The notes under the pieces: model-generated
What the model was told of the DNA's origin: nothing
Seen by the model: the letters and a program-made list of their open reading frames with translations, nothing else
Databases searched by the model: none
Translations under genes and position numbers: made by a program
Source of the DNA: Saccharothrix syringae
Lineage (GTDB): Bacteria; Actinomycetota; Actinomycetes; Mycobacteriales; Pseudonocardiaceae
DNA: 64,000 nt
Assembly: GCF_009498035.1 (NCBI RefSeq)
Contig: NZ_CP034550.1
Coordinates: forward strand, 682,001 to 746,000
Direction: 5' to 3'
In this document: positions 8,644 through 18,843 of the stretch, piece by piece
Position numbering within the stretch: position 1 is the stretch's first letter
Layout: every line of letters starts with the position of its first letter

Positions 8644-9867
8644 ATGAGGTCAGTGGACGAGCAGCTCGCCAGGGTCGTGGCCGCCGCCGTGCGGCCCGCC
8701 CCGGTGCGGGTGGCGATCTCCGAGGCGCAGGGCCTGCTGTGCGCGGAGGAAGTGGTCGCCGAGCGGGCGTTGCCGGGGTTCGACCAGGCGGCGGTGGACG
8801 GCTACGCGGTGCGCAGCGTGGACGTGCAGGCCGCCAACGAGGAACCGGTCGAGCTCCCGGTGGTCGGCGAGATCCCGGCGGGGTCGCGCCAACCCAGGCG
8901 GTTGCAGCCCGGCCAGGCGGTCCGGGTCGCGACCGGCGCCCCGCTGCCGACGCTGGCCGACGCCGTGGTGCCCGCGGGCTACACCGACGGGCACCCGGCG
9001 AAGGTGACCGTGCAGCGCCCCGTGCCGTCCGCGGCGTACGTGCGGCGCACCGGCGAGGACGTGCAGACCGGTGACGTCGCCGTCCGCCGCGGCGCGTCCA
9101 TCGGCGCCGCCCAGGTCGGCCTGCTGGCCGCGGTCGGGCGCAACAAGGTGCTGGTCCACCCCAGGCCGCGGGTGTCGGTGATCTCCGTCGGCGAGGAGCT
9201 GGTGGACGTCGACCGCACCCCCGGCCAGGGGCAGGTCTACGACGTGAACTCCTACGCCCTGGCCGCCGCCGCGCGGGACGCGGGCGCGGAGGTCAGCCGG
9301 GTCGGCATCCTGTCCGCGGACCCGCGCCGGCTGCGCGAGGTCGTCGAGGGCAGGCTGCTGCTGTCGGAGATCGTGGTCGTCGCGGGTGGCGTCGGGGGCG
9401 CCATCGGCGACGAGGTGCGCGCCGCGCTGGCCGACCTCGGCGACCTGGACTGCACGCGCGTGGCCATGCACCCCGGCTCGGTGCAGGGCTTCGGGCGGCT
9501 CGGGCCGGACGCCGTGCCCACGTTCCTGCTGCCCGCGAACCCGATGAGCGCGCTGGTGGTGTTCGAGGTGCTGGTGCGGCCGCTGATCCGGGCCGCGCTG
9601 GGCAAGCGCAACCCCTACCGGCGGGTGATCAGCGCGCGGCTGCTGTCGCCGCTGACCTCGACGAAGGGGCGGCGCGGCTTCCTGCGCGGCCAGTTGCTGC
9701 GCGACGCGGACAGCGGCGAGTACCTGGTCCAGCCGCTGGGCACGTCGGGTGCGCACCTGCTGGCCTCGCTGGCCGAGGCGAACTGCCTGATCGTGGTCGA
9801 CGAGGACGTGACGGACGTGCCCGTCGGCGAAGAGGTCCTGGTCAGCTTCCTGGCGCAAAGGGGATAG
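8644..9867 (+). CDS. MoeA-family (Glp-like) protein with altered molybdate-site motifs
   Basis: 407-aa member of the MoeA/gephyrin family. MoeA inserts molybdate into molybdopterin; the actinobacterial paralogue Glp instead works with FtsZ at the divisome (described in Corynebacterium). MoeA landmarks kept: FDQAAVDGYAVR (about 40-51), the GEDVQTGDVAVRRG region, SVGEELVD and YDVNSYALAAAARDAG. Altered: the usual SGGVSxG loop reads AGGVGGAIGD, the KPGKP molybdate loop reads HPGSVQ with both lysines gone, and PGNP reads PANP. Position between galU and rimJ matches M. tuberculosis moeA1 (Rv0994). Start ATG 8644 with GAGGG upstream. I infer a Glp-type structural role rather than cofactor synthesis. 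Confidence 0.88.
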   Translation: MRSVDEQLARVVAAAVRPAPVRVAISEAQGLLCAEEVVAERALPGFDQAAVDGYAVRSVDVQAANEEPVELPVVGEIPAGSRQPRRLQPGQAVRVATGAPLPTLADAVVPAGYTDGHPAKVTVQRPVPSAAYVRRTGEDVQTGDVAVRRGASIGAAQVGLLAAVGRNKVLVHPRPRVSVISVGEELVDVDRTPGQGQVYDVNSYALAAAARDAGAEVSRVGILSADPRRLREVVEGRLLLSEIVVVAGGVGGAIGDEVRAALADLGDLDCTRVAMHPGSVQGFGRLGPDAVPTFLLPANPMSALVVFEVLVRPLIRAALGKRNPYRRVISARLLSPLTSTKGRRGFLRGQLLRDADSGEYLVQPLGTSGAHLLASLAEANCLIVVDEDVTDVPVGEEVLVSFLAQRG

Positions 9868-10524
9868 ATGGCTCTGGCGTGGGAGGGCGGGCGACACCCC
9901 GGCTGGCCCGCGCGCCTGGGACCGCTGCGGGTGGACGCCGGTCTGGTGGCGTTGCGCCCGCCGAAGCTGTTCGACGCCTCGGTCTGGTCGCGCATCCGCC
10001 TGCGCGACCGGGCCCACCTGGAGGAGTGGGAGCCCACCGCGGTCGACGGGTGGCACGAGCGCAACGCGGCGCTGGCCTGGCCCGGCCAGTGGTCGGCGCT
10101 GCGCTCGTCGGCCCGGCGCGGCCAGGCCATGCCGTTCGTGATCACCGTGGACGGCGACCTGGCCGGGCAGATCACCGTGGGCAACATCGTGCGCGGCTCG
10201 CTGCGGTCGGCGTGGGTCGGCTACTGGGTGGCCGCCGACCGGGCGCGCGGCGGCGTGGCGACGGCGGCGCTGGCGCTCGTGGTCGACCACTGCTTCGGCG
10301 AGGGCGGCCTGCACCGGCTGGAGGCCACCGTGCGCCCGGAGAACGCGGCCAGCCTGCGCGTGCTGACCAAGGTCGGCTTCCGCGAGGAGGGCCTGTTCCG
10401 GCGCTACCTCGACGTGGCGGGCGACTGGCGCGACCACCTGTGCTTCGCGATGACCGCGGAGGAGGCGTCCCCGGAGGGCTTGGTACGCCGTTTGGCGGCG
10501 CAGGGGTACGTCCGAAACGCCTGA
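9868..10524 (+). CDS. rimJ: RimJ/RimL-type GNAT N-acetyltransferase
   Basis: 218-aa acetyl-CoA-dependent acetyltransferase of the ribosomal-protein Ser/Ala N-acetyltransferase type. The GNAT core is visible: AWVGYWVAADRARGGVATAAL (motif A region), then HRLEATVRPENAASLRVLTKVGF, which is the RimJ/RimL signature. ATG 9868 follows the MoeA-like stop with no gap, so translation is coupled. The same neighbour (Rv0995) is annotated rimJ in M. tuberculosis. The substrate cannot be read from the sequence. Confidence 0.92.
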   Translation: MALAWEGGRHPGWPARLGPLRVDAGLVALRPPKLFDASVWSRIRLRDRAHLEEWEPTAVDGWHERNAALAWPGQWSALRSSARRGQAMPFVITVDGDLAGQITVGNIVRGSLRSAWVGYWVAADRARGGVATAALALVVDHCFGEGGLHRLEATVRPENAASLRVLTKVGFREEGLFRRYLDVAGDWRDHLCFAMTAEEASPEGLVRRLAAQGYVRNA

Positions 10525-10682
10525 CATCAGGGCTGCGCGGCTTATTCGGATCACCCGAAAGTGGGTGATACACCACACTTTAGTACGTATGCCGGACGGC
10601 GAGCCTCCGACACACGTGTGACTGTTGTGACTAGCGTGGCGAGCGCACCGAGCGCGCCGCGAGGTAGGGGGAGGTGACGGGG

Positions 10683-11360
10683 ATGCCGAGTTCGCTGATC
10701 GTCGTGGGACTGGTCGTGGCCTGGTTGGTCGTCCTCGTCCCCATGGTCGTGCGCAAGCGCGCCGATGCGTCGCGCGGCAGCATGGAAGAGGAGTACGACG
10801 CCATGCCCGACGACGCGTTCGACGACTACGACGAGTACGACGAGGTGGAGTACGCGCCGCGGCCCTTCCGCGCCGGGCGGGGCGGGTTCGACCCGGAGAG
10901 CGCGGCCATCGCGGCCCAGGCCAAGTACGCGTTCCGCCGCCGCGTCGTCGCCACCCTCCTGCTGCTGGCCCTCGCGGCCGGCCTCGTCGCCGGCCTCCTG
11001 CTGCCGCTGGTGTGGTGGGCGCACGCGGCCCTGGACGTGACGCTCGTCTCCTACCTGGCGTACCTGCGCCGGCAGGTGAAGATCGAGGAGGACGTCCGGG
11101 CCCGGCGGCAGGCGCGCTTCGCGCAGGCGCGCCACCGGCGCGAGCGGCGGCCGCTCGCGGAGCCCCGGCGCGCGGACGACGTCGTCGAGGACGCCGACGA
11201 GGTGCGGGAACGGGGCGAGGCCGGGCTGGCGCCGCAGCCGCGCTTCCGCCACGAGGTCCGACCCGGCACGGTCGTGGTGGACGCCGACGACGAGGACCCG
11301 GTGTTCGACGAGCTGGACGGGCCGGAGGCGCTGCCGTACCGGCGGGCGGTGGGCGAGTAG
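10683..11360 (+). CDS. Rv0996/GlpR-like membrane protein with acidic linkers
   Basis: 225-aa membrane protein. A hydrophobic N-terminal helix (about 4-21) is followed by KR, an extremely acidic linker (EEEYDAMPDDAFDDYDEYDE, about 32-55), a central pair of membrane helices (about 84-124), and a charged cytoplasmic-looking C-terminus rich in Arg/Glu ending ALPYRRAVGE. ATG 10683 has GGAGG nine bases upstream; GTG 10674 overlaps that site and is unlikely. Position and topology fit the Rv0996 family, the membrane receptor GlpR for the MoeA-like Glp in Corynebacterium. Tight linkage with the altered MoeA gene supports a divisome pair, by inference. Confidence 0.8.
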   Translation: MPSSLIVVGLVVAWLVVLVPMVVRKRADASRGSMEEEYDAMPDDAFDDYDEYDEVEYAPRPFRAGRGGFDPESAAIAAQAKYAFRRRVVATLLLLALAAGLVAGLLLPLVWWAHAALDVTLVSYLAYLRRQVKIEEDVRARRQARFAQARHRRERRPLAEPRRADDVVEDADEVRERGEAGLAPQPRFRHEVRPGTVVVDADDEDPVFDELDGPEALPYRRAVGE

Positions 11361-11433
11361 AGGGGGGTGGCAGAACCACCCCCCTGGGCCTGATATGCTT
11401 CCCCCGCACGACAACGGAACGACAACTGAACAC

Positions 11434-11506
11434 GGGGCTGTAGCGCAGTTGGTAGCGCGACTCGTTCGCATCGAGTAGGTCAGGGGTTCGATTCCCCTCA
11501 GCTCCA
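11434..11506 (+). tRNA. tRNA-Ala (anticodon CGC)
   Basis: Complete cloverleaf without encoded CCA. Acceptor GGGGCTG pairs with CAGCTCC including the G3-U70 wobble pair that identifies alanine tRNAs. Anticodon stem ACTCG/CGAGT encloses loop TTCGCAT, anticodon CGC (codon GCG). T arm AGGGG-TTCGATT-CCCCT. Confidence 0.98.
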
Positions 11507-11600
11507 CGAGTCGATGGGCGAGGTGTGTTCGCGGGAAGCGCGAACCATCTCGCCTCGTCGCATTTCCCGGGGGTGCAACCCCCCAGACCCCGCCCGGAGG

Positions 11601-11680
11601 GCTTCGCCCCCGGACCCCCGGCTTCGCTTCCGGACCCCCGGCTTGGCCCCCGGATTTCCGGCTTTGCCCCTGGGCTTCGC
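11601..11680. repeat. Four tandem 20-bp units after tRNA-Ala
   Basis: Four units of exactly 20 bp (11601, 11621, 11641, 11661), the first being GCTTCGCCCCCGGACCCCCG, with progressive divergence. GC-rich elements of this sort are common downstream of actinobacterial genes and may fold, but I see no single terminator stem. Confidence 0.85.
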
Positions 11681-11747
11681 GTGTGTTGTGAGGCGGGGCT
11701 CGCCGCTCGTCCACCACGTCTTCCCCGCGCGTCGCGGGATCTTTGGG

Positions 11748-12320
11748 TCAGGGCTTTTCGTAGCGGCGCATCAGGATGTCCAGGCGGGCCCGGTGGTGGG
11801 TCGGGCGCAGGCGGTGGCCCGCGGTGAGGGTGGCCAGGCCGTGGAGGGTGCTCCAGAACAGTTCGGTTGAGGTTTCCGGGTCGTCGGGGGTCAGGGGTTC
11901 CACGGCGGTCAGGAACTCGGTGTACGCGGCGCGCAGTTCGGGCGGTGTCTCGTCGCTGCCGAACGCGATGTCGGTGCGCTGCACGAACATGGCGTCGTAC
12001 AGGGCCGGGTGCGCGGTGGCGAAGGCCAGGTAGGCGTCGGCCACGGCGCGCAGCGCGGCTCGTGGTTCGCGGTGCGCGGTGCGGGCGGCGCGCAGTTCCC
12101 CGGCCAGTTCGCCGAAGCCCTGGATGGCGACCGCCCGCACGATGGCGTCCTTGCCCTTGAAGTGGCTGTAGAGCACCGGCTGGCTGTACTCGACGCGCTC
12201 GGCCAGGCGGCGGGTGGTGACCGCCTCCCACCCCTCGGCCTCGGCCAGGTCGCGGGCCGCTCCGATGATCAGCTGGTGGCGTTGCGCGCGTTCCCGCTCA
12301 CGGCGGTCGTGGATCGACAC
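11748..12320 (-). CDS. TetR-family regulator, divergent from a DUF4267 gene
   Basis: 190-aa repressor-type regulator. The N-terminal TetR helix-turn-helix spans about 14-60 (LIIGAARDLAEAEGWEAV, then RRLAERVEYSQPVLYSHF with KGKDAIVRAV). The C-terminal ligand domain contains HPALYDAMFVQ and LFWSTLHGLATL, the TetR_C_33-like pattern. GTG start 12320. It is transcribed away from the membrane protein at 12412, and two identical-armed palindromes in between are the likely operators, giving auto-repression and control of the neighbour. The ligand is unknown. Confidence 0.92.
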   Translation of the reverse strand: MSIHDRRERERAQRHQLIIGAARDLAEAEGWEAVTTRRLAERVEYSQPVLYSHFKGKDAIVRAVAIQGFGELAGELRAARTAHREPRAALRAVADAYLAFATAHPALYDAMFVQRTDIAFGSDETPPELRAAYTEFLTAVEPLTPDDPETSTELFWSTLHGLATLTAGHRLRPTHHRARLDILMRRYEKP

Positions 12321-12329
12321 GAGCTGAAT

Positions 12330-12392
12330 CTAGCACTGCTAGACATCCGAGCGACGATTCTCTAGTGTCGCTCTGGAAGCTAGCAGTGCTAG
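12330..12392. promoter_or_regulatory. Twin TetR operators CTAGCA-N-TGCTAG
   Basis: Two 13-bp perfect palindromes, CTAGCACTGCTAG (12330-12342) and CTAGCAGTGCTAG (12380-12392), with centres exactly 50 bp apart in the 91-bp gap between the divergent tetR and DUF4267 genes. They differ only in the central base. One lies near each start codon, as expected for sites covering both promoters. Confidence 0.88.
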
Positions 12393-12411
12393 AAAAAACC
12401 TGGGAGCGATC

Positions 12412-12807
12412 ATGACCCTCAAGCGGATCAACACGGTGCTGGCCCTGCTGGTGGTCCTCGCCGGCCTCTACTTCGGGCTTTCTTTCCTGCTCGACGGCCA
12501 GGGCGCGGCGTCCGGGTTCGGCATCACGCCGTGGCCGCGGGGGGAGTCCTCGGGCTACTTCGTGGTCAAGGCCGTCAGGGACTTCGCCTACGCGCTGGTC
12601 GTCCTGGTCCTGCTGCTGCTCCGCCAGCGCCGCGCGCTCGGCTGGGTCGTGCTGGCCGACGCGATCATCCCCGTCGGCGACGCGATCGCCGTGGTCACCC
12701 ACGGGGGCACGGTGGCGACCGCCCTGGCCGTGCACGGCTCCGCCGCCGTCCTGGTCGTCGCGATCGCCGGGTCGCTGCTGTGGGAGCAGCGGCGGGCCAC
12801 GGCCTAG
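12412..12807 (+). CDS. DUF4267-like small membrane protein
   Basis: 131-aa protein with four predicted membrane helices (about 8-26, 48-66, 74-92, 98-120) and a short outside loop with GFGITPWPRGESSGYFVVKAVRD, the pattern I associate with DUF4267. Start ATG 12412 with GGGAG just upstream. No function is known to me for the family. It is almost certainly under the divergent TetR regulator, and it converges with the oxidoreductase, whose stop is adjacent. Confidence 0.8.
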   Translation: MTLKRINTVLALLVVLAGLYFGLSFLLDGQGAASGFGITPWPRGESSGYFVVKAVRDFAYALVVLVLLLLRQRRALGWVVLADAIIPVGDAIAVVTHGGTVATALAVHGSAAVLVVAIAGSLLWEQRRATA

Positions 12808-13659
12808 CTACAGGCGGGCCACCAGGCCGGCGCCGTCCTCGTCGCCGTGGCCGTCGGCGACGTGGCGCTCCATCAGGGACAGGAACGGCGTGATCAGTTC
12901 GGGGCTCACGCCCTGGCCCGCGGCCGTGTCGGTCAGGGTGCGGGCGCTCGCCACCTGCATGGCCAGGTTGGACACCACTCCTTCCGCGTGGTTGCCGCTC
13001 TCCAGGTGTTCGGCGGTGCGGTGGACGTGTGGTGCCATGGCGGTGAGCCAGTCGACGAGCAGGGGCGCGAACGCGGTCGGCGCGATGTCCTCGTCCCGGA
13101 TCAGGGCGAACGCGTGCGTGATCCCGGCGAACATCCCGTACATCGCGCTGAGCAGCGCCACGTCGTGCAGGGCGGCGAAGCCCGGGTCCTCGCCGACGTA
13201 GTTGGTCCCCGCCGGCACGGCCAGGGTCCGCCGGTGGTCCTCGAACAGGGCGCCGGAGCCGCTGTAGAACACGTAGGCGCCGGACCGCGGGTGCCCGATC
13301 ATCGGGGGGACGGCCATGATGCCGCCGTCGAGGAAGCGGGCGCCGCGCTCGCGCGCCCACGCCGCCCTGGCCCGGGCCTGCGCCGGGGTGCCGGTGGTCA
13401 GGTCGACCAGGTCCTTGCCCGCGAGGTCGACGCCGGCGAGGGTCTGCTCGACCGAGGCGTCGTTCAGCAGGCACAGCACCACGAGCCGGTTGGCGGCCAC
13501 CGCGTCCGCGGGCGTCGCGGCGACGTCGGCACCCAGGCCGTCGGCCTTGCCGGGGGTGCGGTTCCAGGCGGTCAGCGGGTGGCCGGCGGCGAGCCAGGCG
13601 CGGGCCAGGGCGGTGCCCATCGCGCCGAGGCCGAGGAGGGACAACGGGGTCTTCGTCAT
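12808..13659 (-). CDS. NAD(P)-dependent oxidoreductase, imine-reductase-like
   Basis: 283-aa enzyme of the 6-phosphogluconate/3-hydroxyisobutyrate dehydrogenase superfamily. The Rossmann fold starts with LLGLGAMGTALARAWLAAGH and WNRTPGKA (the Arg suggests NADPH). The motifs LVDLTTGTPAQARA and FLDGGIMAVPPMIG with a following YSGSG are those I recognise in actinobacterial imine reductases. The C-terminal helical domain, which forms the dimer active site, is complete. ATG 13659 (MTKTPLSLLG) is preferred over an upstream start that would add a basic 12-residue stretch. It is divergent from the HxlR regulator and shares its operator region. Confidence 0.87.
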   Translation of the reverse strand: MTKTPLSLLGLGAMGTALARAWLAAGHPLTAWNRTPGKADGLGADVAATPADAVAANRLVVLCLLNDASVEQTLAGVDLAGKDLVDLTTGTPAQARARAAWARERGARFLDGGIMAVPPMIGHPRSGAYVFYSGSGALFEDHRRTLAVPAGTNYVGEDPGFAALHDVALLSAMYGMFAGITHAFALIRDEDIAPTAFAPLLVDWLTAMAPHVHRTAEHLESGNHAEGVVSNLAMQVASARTLTDTAAGQGVSPELITPFLSLMERHVADGHGDEDGAGLVARL

Positions 13660-13692
13660 GCGCCGAGGTTCGCGCCGGCGCGCCCGGTCGAT

Positions 13693-13706
13693 CAAGTACG
13701 CACTTG
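13693..13706. promoter_or_regulatory. Candidate HxlR operator CAAGT-ACGC-ACTTG
   Basis: A perfect 5-bp inverted repeat with a 4-bp centre midway between the divergent oxidoreductase (start 13659) and hxlR-type gene (start 13755). HxlR proteins often bind such sites between themselves and a divergent oxidoreductase. Short, so only moderately supported. Confidence 0.55.
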
Positions 13707-13754
13707 GTCGTGCGTGGTTACCCTGGGGGAAGTCGGCAGGTCGGAGGGGGCGGC

Positions 13755-14081
13755 ATGAGCAGGCCGGGGGCGCACGAGTGCGGGCTCGACGCGGCGATGG
13801 GGGTGATCGGGGGCAAGTGGAAGGTGTCGATCCTGTGGGCCCTGGGCCGGCGCCCGTGGTGCCGGTTCGGCCAGCTGCGCCGGTTGCTGCCCGGGGTGAC
13901 CGAGAAGGTCCTCGCCTCGCACCTGCGCGAGATGGAGCGCGACGGCCTGGTGCGCCGCGAGGCGCACGACGAGGTCCCGCCGCGGGTGGAGTACTCGCTG
14001 ACCGAGCGCGGGGTGGAGCTCAACAAGGCGCTGGAGCCGCTGGGCGAGTGGGGGCGGCGCAACGTCCTGGCTCGCGCCTGA
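13755..14081 (+). CDS. HxlR-family transcriptional regulator
   Basis: 108-aa winged-helix regulator. Family signature: CGLDAAMGVIGGKWKVSILWAL at the N-terminus, FGQLRRLLPGVTEKVLASHLREMERDGLVRR for the recognition helix, and VEYSLTERGVEL for the wing. The Cys in the second residue position of the signature (HECGLD) is the residue sensed by oxidants or electrophiles in several HxlR proteins. ATG 13755 has GGAGGGGG upstream. Being divergent from the oxidoreductase, it probably controls that gene. Confidence 0.92.
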   Translation: MSRPGAHECGLDAAMGVIGGKWKVSILWALGRRPWCRFGQLRRLLPGVTEKVLASHLREMERDGLVRREAHDEVPPRVEYSLTERGVELNKALEPLGEWGRRNVLARA

Positions 14082-14267
14082 CCGGGGTGCCCAACCGGTG
14101 GGCGTGTCCGGGTGGACGTGCGCCCCGGTCGCGTTCAGGGCGTCGACCGGCCCGGCCCGCGGGGCCCGCCAGGGCGCACCCGGCGGCCTGAATCCTCGTC
14201 CCGCGGTGGAACCGCAGCTCACGACGTCCGACCGGCGTTGTCGGTGGGCGCGACTACCATCGGTTCG

Positions 14268-17249
<2,982 letters not shown>

Positions 17250-17376
17250 AGAAATTGGACCAGACCATAACGCGGCGTTAGGACCCGACTGGTACATCCC
17301 CCGCCCCCTCCCCGCCGGCTAGCGTCGGTGCACGGCCCCGCATCCCGTGTCACCACCCCCTGCGAGGAGACAGCGG

Positions 17377-18690
17377 ATGACTCGACGCACCGTCGCCGCG
17401 ATGGCCGCGGCGGTCCTGGGCGCTGCCGGCGTGGCAGCGGCCCTGACCACCACCGCGACCGCCGGTCCACCCCTGCGACCGGACCTGGACGGCGGCCTGG
17501 TCGCCGCCATGGCGCGCGACTTCAGGATCACCCCGGACCAGGCGCGCGACCGCATCGCCCGGGAGACCGCCGCGGCCGGGACCGAGGGCGCGCTCAAGGC
17601 GCGCCTGGGCCCCGGGTTCGCGGGCGCCTGGCTCAACGCCGACGCCACCGAGCTGGTGGTCGGCGTCACCACCGACGCCCAGATCCAGGTGGTCCGGGAC
17701 GCCGGCGCCACGCCGAAGCGGGTCGCGCGGACCCTGGCCCAGCTCGACGCGCTCAAGGCCGGGCTGGACCGCAACGCCCGCAACGCGCCCGCCACCGTGC
17801 CCGGCTGGTACGTCGACACCCCGACCAACGAGGTCGTCGTGCTCGCCCGCGACGTCGCGGCCGGCCGCGCCTTCGCCGAGGCGGGCGGCCTGACCGACGC
17901 CGAGTTCCGGGTCGAGCCCACGACCGAGCGGCCGCGCCCGCTGATCGACGTGATCGGCGGCAACGCTTACTACATCGGCAGCGGCTCGCGCTGCTCGGTC
18001 GGGTTCGCGGTCGAGGGCGGCTTCGTCACCGCCGGCCACTGCGGCCGCACGGGCGCGACGACCACCCAGCCCAGCGGCACGTTCGCCGGTTCGAGCTTCC
18101 CCGGCAACGACTACGCGTGGGTCCGCACGGCCGCGGGCAACACCGGCCGGCCGCTGGTCAACCGCTACCCCGGCACGGTGTCGGTGCGCGGTGCCACCGA
18201 GGCCCCGGTGGGCGCCTCGATCTGCCGCTCCGGCTCCACCACGGGCTGGCGCTGCGGCACGGTCCAGCAGAAGAACGCCTCGGTGACCTACCCCGAAGGC
18301 ACCATCACCGGCCTGACCCGCACGAACGCCTGCGCCGAGCCCGGCGACTCCGGCGGTTCGTGGCTGTCCGGTGACCAGGCGCAGGGCGTCACCTCCGGGG
18401 GTTCCGGGAACTGCACGTCCGGCGGGACGACCTACTTCCAGCCGGTCGGCGAGATCCTCCAGGTGTACGGCCTGCAGCTGATCGTCGAGGGCGGCTCACC
18501 GACGAGCACCACCACGCCGACCTCGACGACCACGAACCCGGGCCAGACCACCTGGCAGCCAGGCGTCGCGTACGCTGCCGGCTCCCTCGTGACGTACGAC
18601 GGCGTCGGGTACACGTGCTTGCAGGGGCACACGTCCCAACCAGGCTGGGAACCACCGGTGGTGCCGGCTCTGTGGGAGCGCGTGGGTTAG
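17377..18690 (+). CDS. Secreted streptogrisin/alpha-lytic-type S1 protease with chitin-binding domain
   Basis: 437-aa secreted zymogen. Signal peptide (about 1-29, MTRRTVAAMAAAVLGAAGVAAAL), a long alpha-lytic-type pro-region (about 30-195) that would fold and inhibit the protease, and an S1 domain beginning near IDVIGGNAYYIG: His in TAGHCG, Asp in GNDYAWV, Ser in EPGDSGGSW, with cysteines placed for the usual three disulfides (SRCS/HCG, ICRS/WRCG, ACAEPGDS/GNCT). A Thr/Ser linker leads to a C-terminal type 5/12 carbohydrate-binding domain (WQPGVAYAAGSLVTYDG). GAGGAGA precedes ATG 17377. Likely an extracellular protease held on chitin or cell wall. A terminator follows. Confidence 0.94.
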   Translation: MTRRTVAAMAAAVLGAAGVAAALTTTATAGPPLRPDLDGGLVAAMARDFRITPDQARDRIARETAAAGTEGALKARLGPGFAGAWLNADATELVVGVTTDAQIQVVRDAGATPKRVARTLAQLDALKAGLDRNARNAPATVPGWYVDTPTNEVVVLARDVAAGRAFAEAGGLTDAEFRVEPTTERPRPLIDVIGGNAYYIGSGSRCSVGFAVEGGFVTAGHCGRTGATTTQPSGTFAGSSFPGNDYAWVRTAAGNTGRPLVNRYPGTVSVRGATEAPVGASICRSGSTTGWRCGTVQQKNASVTYPEGTITGLTRTNACAEPGDSGGSWLSGDQAQGVTSGGSGNCTSGGTTYFQPVGEILQVYGLQLIVEGGSPTSTTTPTSTTTNPGQTTWQPGVAYAAGSLVTYDGVGYTCLQGHTSQPGWEPPVVPALWERVG

Positions 18691-18711
18691 CGGCGACCGC
18701 ACGCGCGGGGA

Positions 18712-18740
18712 GGGGCCCGGCTTGCCGGCCGGGCCCCCCT
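18712..18740 (+). terminator. Terminator after the S1 protease gene
   Basis: Perfect 10-bp stem GGGGCCCGGC / GCCGGGCCCC with a 6-base loop, followed by CCTTT; 22 bases after the stop codon. Intrinsic terminator. Confidence 0.92.
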
Positions 18741-18843
18741 TTCCGCGTCGCCACCAGGCAGTACCCGGTTCCGACCCACCACCTCGTCCGCGAACGGCCG
18801 TCGGCGCGCCCCGCACCCGTACCCTGAGAGGCGACGAGAAGGG

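Noticed and set aside
8650..12231. A 1193-codon open frame on the minus strand antisense to the MoeA-like, rimJ, GlpR-like and tRNA region
   Set aside because: Low-complexity Arg/Pro/Ala translation, crosses a tRNA gene and several well-supported genes; typical shadow frame in GC-rich DNA.
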